Origin: Myrmaecium sp. VS I D KN 1
Taxonomy: Eukaryota > Ascomycota > Dothideomycetes > Valsariales > Valsariaceae
DNA length: 64,000 nt
NCBI GenBank assembly: GCA_019775845.1
Contig: JADQAV010000009.1
Span: 310,001-374,000 of the forward strand
Direction: 5' to 3'
This document shows positions 56,435 to 64,000 of the stretch, one piece after another; positions within the stretch are counted from its first letter, which is position 1; each line of letters begins with the position of its first letter. The position numbers were made by a program, and so were the translations under genes. The notes beneath the pieces are model-generated. The model made no database searches. It saw only the letters and a list, made by a program, of their open reading frames with translations, and had not been told where the DNA came from.

Positions 56435-57571
56435 ATGGCGGACAGCTCCTTCCTCCACCTTGCGCGACCTCTGGGCCCTGCTCACGTTGGCGCACAACCC
56501 TCGGTTGCCCCACTCAACGTCGTGGTTCAACCGCAGGTAAGAATTCACAGTCGTGGTCAAGGGAGGACGCCGACTCATTGCAAACCTTCCAGGCCCTCCT
56601 CTCCATCCTCGATCACTCTCTCCGCCGTAACCCTGACCAAGAGCGCGTCATCGGTACACTCCTCGGCGTCCGCAGCGAAGATGGCACTGAAGTCGAGATC
56701 CGCAACTGTTACGCTGTCCCCCACACCGAGACCGCCGAGCAAGTCGAGGTCGACATGGACTACCAAAAGCAGATGCTTGCGCTGCATCTCCGCGCCAACC
56801 CCCGCGAAGTGCTCGTCGGCTGGTACGCCACGAGCTCCGAGCTCAACACCTTCTCCGCCCTCATCCAGAACTTCTACAGCCAGCAGGGCGATGGTACCTG
56901 GCCACACCCCGCCGTCCACCTGACCGTCTCTACCGTGCCTGGCGAGGATATTGAGGCCAAGACCTACATTTCGGCGCCCGTTGGTGTCACCGCTGAGAGA
57001 GCGGCTGACAGCTGTCTTTTCATCCCCGTTCCCCACGAGCTCAAGTATGGCGAGGCGGAGAAGAGTGGTCTGGAGTTGATCTCTGGCGCCAAGGACAGGG
57101 AGGACAGGTCCCAGGTCGTGATGACGGACCTTGAGTCTTTGGAGAGGTCGGTTGAGCACATTCTGGAGATGCTGGATCGTGTGTCGAACTATGTCAACAA
57201 CGTTCTGGATGAGGAGGCCACACCTTCAAGCGCTCTGGGCCAGTTCTTGATGAATGCTCTGTCTCTTGCTCCCAAGGTGGAGCCTGCGGATATTGAGCGT
57301 GACTTGTATGTTCTACGCTCTGTTTCCCACTGTCGAAAATCTCTGCTAACGCTTCAACAGCAACAACCACATCCAAGACGTTCTTGTTGTTTCCTACCTC
57401 GCAAACACTATCCGCACACAAATCGATCTGTCGAACCGACTGGCTACCGCTGCGCTCACCCTCGGCGGCGGCGATGCGCTTTCCGGCGCAACCGAGGGTG
57501 GACAGAAGGGAGGACAAGACCAACGACGCGGCAAAGGACGCCAGAACCGCCAACAACAGCAGGAAGCGTAG
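56435..57571 (+). CDS. eif3f: Translation initiation factor eIF3 subunit f
   Basis: Exons 56435-56536, 56593-57305, 57361-57571 (introns 56 and 55 bp, GT-AG), 341 aa. The MPN domain starts at [19 protein letters not shown] with [27 protein letters not shown]. The segment [34 protein letters not shown] replaces the JAMM metal-binding histidines, so it is a non-catalytic MPN as in other eIF3f. [26 protein letters not shown] and the C-terminal helices [37 protein letters not shown] complete the family pattern. It acts in the cytosolic eIF3 complex at 40S. The C-terminus ends in a Gly/Gln/Arg tail ([19 protein letters not shown]). Confidence 0.95.
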
Positions 57572-58147
57572 GCCGACGGTGTATGATTTTACGAGTTCCA
57601 AGATCAACCGTGCACGGTAATCTGAAATTGCTTTCTTATCACGAGAAGCGAATAGAGGGGATCACAGTAGCTGTCCGAGGAAGAAAAGTTAGGGTATCGG
57701 CAAAAAGGGCGGGTGTATTTGATTCGTCATGTATAGACGAACTGTGGGGGATTATCGCTATGGCCTGGGCAGTGGGCCGGCGGTGAAGCGTGGATTCTCA
57801 GGAAGCATGCATTTCGTCCTGGATTGGATTTCCTGGTCGCTAGAGAGAGGCGTTTGGCCCTTAAATGAACCATCACACTTCAATTTCTTTCCTAATCATT
57901 TTGAAGCCCTCGAGTGTCCCGTACACCCCCGAACGCCTGTGATGCACCTAAACCTTGACCTTGGTTTTCAGTGGTACGAGTTCCACCTTGAGGAGATCAA
58001 GTCCTTTACGCCCCTGTGCTTTACGCAAGAAAAAAGAAAACACCTTGATGAGAGCAAGCAAAGAGCTCGTTGCGTACGGATGCCCACCGACCGCGCCGTA
58101 CAGGCCGTTGATAGCCCCGTCGACCAAGCCCATGAGACTAGCCACCC
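57572..58147. other. Convergent 3' spacer
   Basis: This lies between the convergent eIF3f and TAF13 genes. The long frames on the plus strand here have no protein features. Confidence 0.5.
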
Positions 58148-58606
58148 TCACTCCTTCCCCTCCTTCCCCTCCTTCGCCTCTTTCGCCTTCTTATGCCTCT
58201 TCCGCGGCCTCTCGCCGTCCTCGCCCTCCGCCGCCGCCGCCCCGGCCCCCGCATCCTCGCCCTTCTTCCCGACCAACGCGCCCTCATCGACGTCGAAGGC
58301 GCGACGCTTGCGCTTGAACTCGCGGTCGAGGCGGAGCAGCTCGGTGACGCGGCCGAGCTTGCGCGGGTCCCGCCGCAGCATGAACTTGAAGTCGTCCACC
58401 TTGATCTTGGCCCGGCGCGCGTAGTTGGCCGACACGGCCGCCTCGTGGCACGTCTCGATGATGAAGTCCGTCACGATCTCGTCCAGCAGTCGGACGGTGG
58501 CTGCCAGTGGTGGTCGCGCGTCCCCGAAGGCGATCAGGTAGGCTTCCAGGTCGGAGGGCGGGAATTGAGGGCCCTTTTGCCGTTGGCGCATGCGTGGTTC
58601 TGTCAT
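58148..58606 (-). CDS. taf13: TFIID subunit TAF13 (histone fold)
   Basis: Intronless, 152 aa. After MTEPRMRQRQKGPQFPPSDLEAYLIAFGDARPPLAATVRLLDEIVTDFIIETCHEAAVSANYARRAKIKVDDFKFMLRRDPRKLGRVTELL the protein matches the histone-fold of Taf13, which pairs with Taf11 in TFIID and touches TBP. The C-terminal third is charged and low in complexity (AGAGAAAAEGEDGERPRKRHKKAKEAKEGKEGKE), with a nuclear-type RKRHKKAK. The length is at the usual upper end of fungal Taf13 (about 120-170 aa). Start codon choice is secure because the fold begins 15 residues in. Confidence 0.92.
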   Translation of the reverse strand: MTEPRMRQRQKGPQFPPSDLEAYLIAFGDARPPLAATVRLLDEIVTDFIIETCHEAAVSANYARRAKIKVDDFKFMLRRDPRKLGRVTELLRLDREFKRKRRAFDVDEGALVGKKGEDAGAGAAAAEGEDGERPRKRHKKAKEAKEGKEGKE

Positions 58607-59111
58607 GGTGGGCTGCGGTCGAGGAGGATGAGGAGAGAGAGGTGGTGGTGATGGTGATGATGACGGAGGAAACCGGTGGGAAGAAGGAGTCAGAGACTTT
58701 TTTCGCTTCTCCTCGCGCCGAAGAGTTGGTCTCTAAAAGATTGCTCTCCGCGAAATCGGTAGTGCGTAGCTCTTTCGACGTTGTTGGGGAGGTAAAGGTG
58801 GGATTGTTTCCTTCAGATGATCCACTGACCCCTCTGGCTGAGGCTTATGTCGAGAAAGGAATGGTCGGTATAGGCTCGTCGACGATCGTGGAGTAAAGTA
58901 GGTGGGTATCTCTCAAACAAACGCCGGGTAGTTGTCCGTCAAGGATGTTGCAGTCTCCCCGGTTTGACGTTCTTCCATCCATCACGGGTAAACCTCGGCT
59001 TCTCTCCCCTGCTGCTGGGACGGGAGTTTACAGATCATGGCGCAGAGTTACAGCTTCCTAAGAACACACGACTCCGTTTTCCAGGCTTAGCGCAGGGAGC
59101 AAGCAGTCAAG
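58607..59111. promoter_or_regulatory. Divergent promoter region, TAF13 / KSH1
   Basis: The 505 bp between two divergent start codons hold both promoters. No gene is supported in it. Confidence 0.5.
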
Positions 59112-59660
59112 ATGGTATGTGTGTTGTAGTCTTTGAAAAAAAAAAAAAACAGGTGTAACTGACTCTTTTGTCTACAGACGGCCCTCTTCAACTTCCAGTC
59201 CCTCCTCCTCGTCATTCTCCTCGTCATCTGCACAAGCACATATGTCCACTCCGTACTTCCCGGGCCTATGGATCGTAATAAGGATGGGTAAGCCCCCAAT
59301 CGCCCTCAGCGATAACCGACGAACGCCAGCGTTTCCGGGCACGATGGGAGGTCGTTATTGCGATGAGGTCATAGCTAACGTCCACGGGCACACAGCGTCT
59401 TCGGCATCTTCTGGAAGTGCGCCAGGATCGGGGAGCGGTTAAGTCCGTACGTCAGCTTATGCTGTATTTTCATGGCTGTAAGTTCTAGGTCCATCCGTGG
59501 GGTTGAAGCTGGGTGCGATCTGGGGTACTGCGTGGGCTGTACTATGGCCTTGTCTTAATGCCCGTGGGTTCTGGGATCGTTGCCTGTCCTTCGCATTCAC
59601 TTTGGGAAGTTACAGTGGCTGATATTTGCGCTTCAGGTGTCTGTCCTTATGGGCCAGTGA
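59112..59660 (+). CDS. ksh1: Kish family protein Ksh1 (TMEM167)
   Basis: Four coding exons: 59112-59114 (the ATG alone), 59178-59287, 59396-59477, 59637-59660, joined by introns of 63, 108 and 159 bp, all GT-AG. The product is 72 aa: [27 protein letters not shown]...[41 protein letters not shown]. This matches the very conserved Kish protein almost end to end, including [18 protein letters not shown]. Ksh1 is a small two-helix membrane protein of the Golgi, essential in yeast and needed in the early secretory pathway. The first coding exon holds only the start codon and the last only 24 nt, so ORF-based gene finders would miss it. The final 159-bp intron is longer than its neighbours but restores the family C-terminus. 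Confidence 0.93.
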
Positions 59661-60834
59661 ACGGTCTCGCCGCGGTACATAAGTCTATTTACGTTCGGAA
59701 CGGCAAGCTATTAAAACCGTCCGGTCCATGAACACAAGCGCAAAGGATACAGAGGAGGAGTCATGGAGTTTTGGGAATGGAAGGTCATCCTTCAGTTGTT
59801 ACACTCCAGGGGAACTTGTACGGATATCTAATGGACGAGCGGATGCGGACACCCAAGCCTGATACACCTCGGGCGGCTCGCAGTGGTCGATAAGCGCCAA
59901 CACCTGGAGATTCATCGGTTTGCAAGGGTACATTTGCGGTATTGGCTCAGGCTGCGCTTCTGGCGACCGCAGCCACTCCTCAACGACCGGGAAATCGAGA
60001 ACTTGGAGAACCGAAAAGAGCTGAGACATTCATGGCCTGCGACGCGGAACCTGCCAGGTTTGTGCACGAAAAATGTCGAAAAATGTAATGCTTCCGAAAA
60101 ATGTAATGCTTTCATTGTGCCTACTCCTAAGCATCGTATTGATCTGTTGCATGTTTGATCCTCTCATACGCACGAGGACATCTGATCGAAGCAGCCGGAT
60201 GACACTTGAAGCCCCTGGAGTCAGTGTCCCCGTAATCAAGACTACCCGCTCTGCCGTGTACCTATGCCGGCCTCGGAGATCACGGCGCCGTGAAGGCCTC
60301 CTGTGGGGACTTTGGGGATCGGCAAGACTAAGAAATGTACCGTCAATCTCTTCGACGCCCAACCCTTTCGGCAGTGGAAAGTAAAAGGATTCCAGAAAAG
60401 TCATTCTTTGCTCTGCTGGGAAGTGTGTACATTGGTAAACCCGGTTATCGGATTCCACGATCTTGACAGAGTCGGGACCGCCACGATCTTTGGTTGACGT
60501 GGTGGGCGTCCCTGGAACCGAGATCCTTCAGCGGGCCGCCCAGGCCAGGCACAGCACAAGCACGAGCCTTCCAGGCTTACCCCACCATCGTCGTCGACGG
60601 GATGATCAGCCAACGGAGCGATCAACCAACGAGAAGCCGCGCATACCAACTCTCCACCCCGCACCCAATCGCCGTCGACCCGAAAATACTCCTCCCAACA
60701 AACACCACCCCCCACATTGCGGCGGCGCGCAGCCGCCAATTCACTCACCCGTGACTGTTCCCTATACCCCTCCCCTCCATATCCTCTCCTTCTCCTACAG
60801 CGTTCACTTCCGCCCTCCACCGAACTCATCGATC
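59661..60834. other. Spacer between KSH1 and biotin synthase
   Basis: This holds the KSH1 3' region and the biotin synthase promoter and leader. A 17-bp unit (CGAAAAATGTAATGCTT) is duplicated at 60077-60111. Two minus-strand frames (60029-59799 and 60458-60030) are open for 76 and 142 codons but show no recognisable features; I leave them uncalled. Confidence 0.4.
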
Positions 60835-62201
60835 ATGGCTTCCCTTCGCAGCACGGCCCCCCGCCGTCTCTCTCAGTTCCGTGCTTACACGTTTGCCCGC
60901 CGCTTCAGTACGGTGCACGATGTGCCGGTCTCGGTGGCAGGAGGTACGGCCGCTCCGGCGGCGCCCAAGGCCAGCTCGGTGTTCCAGGACGCCCTGAACG
61001 CCACGGAGCCCAGGAACAACTGGACAAGAGAGGAGATTTCGGAGATCTATAACCAGCCGCTGATGGAGCTGGCGTTCGCTGCTGTGAGTGCTTCCATCAC
61101 ACCACCGGACTTCACACCCTTTTCCACCCGGTCCAACATCGACGAGTCTCGATAAGATATCAGCGACAGTGCTGACATGATGGATGCCAGGGCACATTGC
61201 ACCGCCGCTTCCACAACCCTGCTGCGATTCAGATGTGCACCCTGATGAACATCAAGACCGGCGGGTGCAGCGAGGACTGCAGCTACTGCGCCCAGTCCAG
61301 CCGGTACAACACCGGTCTCAAGCCGACGAAGATGTCGTCGGTCGACAGCGTGCTGGCGGCGGCGAAGATCGCCAAGGAGAACGGCAGCACGCGGTTCTGC
61401 ATGGGGGCGGCGTGGCGGGACATGCGCGGGCGCAAGAACGGGCTGAAGAACATCGCCGCGATGGTGCAGGGCGTGCGGGCGCTGGGGCTGGAGGCGTGCG
61501 TGACGCTGGGGATGATCGACGCGGAGCAGGCGAAGACGCTGAAGGAGGCCGGCCTGACGGCGTACAACCACAACGTTGACACGAGCCGGGAGCACTACCC
61601 GACCATCATCACGACGCGGACGTACGAGGAGCGCCTCCAGACGATCGCGCACGTGCGCGAGGCCGGCATCAACGTCTGCACGGGCGGCATCCTGGGGCTG
61701 GGCGAGCGCAGCAAGGATCACGTCGGCCTGCTGCACACCGTCTCCACCCTGCCCAAGCACCCGGAGAGCTTCCCCGTCAACACGCTCGTGCCCATCAAGG
61801 GCACCCCGCTGGGCGACACCCCCCGCCTGCCGTTCGAGAAGGTCCTCCGCACCATCGCCACCGCTCGCCTCATCATGCCTCGCACCATCATCCGCATCGC
61901 CGCCGGCCGGACGGAGATGAGCGAGGAGAAACAGGCGCTGGCCTTCATGGCGGGCGCGAACGCGGTTTTTACCGGCGAGAAGATGTTGACGACGGACTGC
62001 AACGGCTGGGATCAGGATCGGGCGCTGTTTGAACGCTGGGGGTTGCGGCCCATGGGCGTCGAAGAGGCGGCGCGGAGTCGCGGCGAGGTTCCGGCGCCGA
62101 CGGTGGAGGTTACGGAGTCGAAGGAGGAGAGGGCGGAGAGACTGGTGTTTGAGGAGGCGCAGGATGGACAGGCTGCGGCTGCGGCGGCTGGTGCTGCGTA
62201 G
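60835..62201 (+). CDS. bioB: Biotin synthase (mitochondrial, radical SAM)
   Basis: Exons 60835-61083 and 61191-62201 (intron 107 bp, GT-AG, phase 0), 419 aa. An Arg/Ser-rich N-terminus (MASLRSTAPRRLSQFRAYTFARRFST) reads as a mitochondrial targeting peptide. The radical-SAM 4Fe-4S motif C109-x3-C113-x2-C116 is in GGCSEDCSYCAQS. YNTGLKPTKM, the GSTRFCMGAAWR and LEACVTLGM cysteines, AYNHNVDTSREHYP, GINVCTGGILGLGE and RIAAGRTEM follow, giving both iron-sulphur clusters and the SAM site. It inserts sulphur into dethiobiotin, the last step of biotin synthesis. The C-terminus is a Glu/Ala-rich tail. A bioF-like gene lies convergent 1.15 kb downstream. Confidence 0.97.
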
Positions 62202-63352
62202 AGGGGGAAGATGTTCATGAGCGTACCGTTTGAAGTGATGTATCCTTCGTGGTGTTCACCATTGGGACTGTTCGTTTTGCTTGTTGTTTTCCCCTCGTTC
62301 TGGCTCTTTTTTCCGGCGTTCCTGTAGGTTATAGAATGAAAAGCGAGCACTTGAGATTCATCTATCGACCCATTCTCTGTTTGATCGAATAAGTTACCCC
62401 AATGAATTTCTCTTCCTCTATTCCAGGTTCTTCCCGCGACGCCAGCCCCGGAGACCACCAGCCGTCGTCGCGGGTGCACAGGGCAGCCTGAGGCGCCCCG
62501 CCGCCCGGGCGGGTGAGATCCTCGGAACACAAGTAACGCCGTCCCCCGCGCTGCATATTTTTCTCGACTTCAACCTCTCTTTCCTCCATCTGTCTTTCAT
62601 ACTACAACCACAAACACCGCGTGTACTGCATGTTCCGCATGTCCTGTGCCCGCGCCCGCTGATGCAAGACGATGCGATGTGAAGCGATTGTTTGCATAGA
62701 ACGCCCTTCGTTCTCCCCGCTTCCTTCATTTCCTTCCCTCTTCCGAGCTGAACGCTTCGCGCAGCGTCTTTGAAGTACAAAGACCCTCGCTGGACGCCGG
62801 CGTCCAGAGACTGAGAAAGGGGAAGTGACTGGAGCGGGTGTGGTGGCGGGTTTGCTTCAATCTGATTTCGTATGCTCGAGGGAAATGGACTTGTATGCAT
62901 TATTGTGCTTACCTCCATTTTCCTTACTCTCTCCCCCATCATCACCCTCTTTGGCGCTTTCGAAGACTCGGCGACCTCGCATTTTTACCCCCACGGTCAC
63001 GAGTTCAAAAAGAACGCCTATATCGAACCCCTCACAGACGGCTTTTTAAGCCATTGCCGTCTTTTCTCACCACGTGTTGCAACCTCTTTTGTCTTCCTCC
63101 TTGGGGGTGGTTGCGTCAAGAGTGTGAGATACATTTTGTGTAGTCCGTAGTTCTTGGAGTAATTTATTGTCCTGCTGTGTTTATGCTTGAGAAGCTCTTT
63201 TAGTGTGAAGGGAAGGAGATGATGCTATGTGCCTCTATTTTTTTGTGATTGCCGTCCGTCCTCCACCTTCTGGATCATACCGTTTTTACTCCCCTTCCAC
63301 TCTTGATCTCCCACCATGCCCTCCCTCTCTTCATCCTCCAACAACAGCCCAG
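62202..63352. other. Convergent spacer between bioB and bioF-like genes
   Basis: About 1.15 kb with several overlapping short frames and no recognisable protein. It probably holds both 3' ends; it is longer than the other convergent spacers in the right arm. Confidence 0.45.
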
Positions 63353-64000
63353 CTAAAGTTTACTCGCCCTCTCTCCACCAACCCTCTTCCCCTCCTCCCC
63401 CTCTAATCCCTCTTGCCCATCCCCATCCCCCTCCCCTATCCCCTCAACCCCCACCTCCAACACCGCACCAACCCACCCCCCGACCACGCCCACGAAACCC
63501 ACAACCTCCTCCGTGGTATTCCCCGCGTGCACGCACACGCGCACGCATTCCCCCCCTGCCGGCACCGTCGGCGGCACCACCGCCCGCACCACGTAACCCC
63601 CCCGCCGTCGACACCAGGACGCGAGGCTCCGGGGGTGGGGGGTGAGGAGGGGGAGGATGGGCGTTAGGGGGGTGGTGGGGGTGGGGGTGGGGGAGGGCGG
63701 CGTTGCGCTGGGGCTCGACTGCGACTTGCTTACGCTCGGCTGCGCCTCGCCTGGGAGGGCGAGGAGAGGTCGCTGGCCCGGCTGGTGGAAACGTGGGTGC
63801 CCGGCGTAGGTGCGGATCAGCTCGTGCAGCAGGGTGTGAAGGGTACGGGTGAGGGTTTGGAGGGTGTGGATGAGCTGTGTTATCCAATGAGTGAGCTGTG
63901 AACCGGGGAGGGGGCATATAGAGACCTACCGGCACAGCGCCGCCTTCCTCAAGGAAGGCGTACGCCTCCCTTATCGCCACCAACGCCGGCGTGGGCAAAA
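63353..64000 (-). CDS. bioF: 8-amino-7-oxononanoate (KAPA) synthase, BioF-like, 3' part only
   Basis: Partial: the gene continues past the right edge. Visible exons on the minus strand are 64000-63930 and 63874-63353, with a 55-bp GTAGGT...ACACAG intron in phase 0. The reading is ...LPTPALVAIREAYAFLEEGGAVP|LIHTLQTLTRTLHTLLHELIR..., later TPLTPILPLLTPHPRSLASWC, VVRAVVPPTVPAGGECVRVCVHAGNTTEE. The last segments are the C-terminal domain of the PLP-dependent alpha-oxoamine synthases (BioF type; the VRAVVPPTVPAG...VCVHAGNT block). Such an enzyme joins pimeloyl-thioester and alanine to start biotin ring synthesis. The C-terminus is extended by an acidic Gly/Glu-rich tail. Location beside bioB supports bioF over other members of the family; the PLP lysine is outside the window. 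Confidence 0.85.

Noticed and set aside
59799-60458. Two minus-strand open frames of 76 and 142 codons
   Set aside because: No recognisable motif, no good splice pair joining them, and they lie in the likely KSH1 3' and bioB 5' regions.
63316-63998. Plus-strand Pro/His-rich frames and a 184-codon minus frame at the right edge
   Set aside because: Shadows of the bioF-like exons; the 184-codon frame reads through the 55-bp intron into the wrong frame.

Overview
This window comes from a filamentous ascomycete (Pezizomycotina). The evidence is short introns (about 50-110 bp) with GTANGT-type donors, compact and often divergent housekeeping genes, fungal-type orthologues (VTC5-like, AHC1-like, MIC12, TAF13, UTP25), and a 15 kb AT-rich island in which CpA and TpG are almost missing. 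That loss is the mark of repeat-induced point mutation (RIP). I cannot name the species.

Left arm (1-16953), GC-rich with long low-complexity spacers: a single-pass membrane protein (2775-5118), a short MIC12-like MICOS subunit (6373-6820), the NatA catalytic subunit NAA10/ARD1 (7480-8387), a mitochondrial Holliday-junction resolvase CCE1 with a SAP domain (9158-10999), and on the minus strand an AHC1-like zinc-finger subunit of the ADA acetyltransferase complex (12865-14856).

Middle (16954-31903): a RIP-damaged nest of transposons. The outer element has imperfect terminal inverted repeats starting AGGGGGGTTTTT and the remains of a large transposase. An LTR retrotransposon of the Ty3/gypsy group (about 21881-28381) and a 1.46 kb non-autonomous insertion (about 28938-30399) both lie inside that transposase. 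Just outside the right end is a palindrome whose arms resemble the 5' half of a tRNA gene.

Right arm (31904-64000), gene-dense: MPP10 and UTP25 (both SSU processome), a VTC5-like SPX protein, two unnamed multi-pass membrane proteins, an R3H-SUZ RNA-binding protein, a CCHC zinc-knuckle RS-rich protein, the splicing factor Cwf18, a PPR protein, eIF3f, TAF13, KSH1, biotin synthase (bioB) and, running off the right edge, the 3' part of a bioF-like KAPA synthase. bioB and bioF are convergent neighbours, the edge of a biotin-synthesis cluster.

The most unusual single observation is an apparent AT-AC intron in the zinc-knuckle gene (48785-48837): removing it restores a perfect CCHC knuckle, and no GT-AG alternative does. 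Also of note are a 54-bp stop-free intron in the R3H gene, an ATG-only first coding exon in KSH1, and the nested transposon island itself. All exon joins are read by eye and have not been checked against transcripts.
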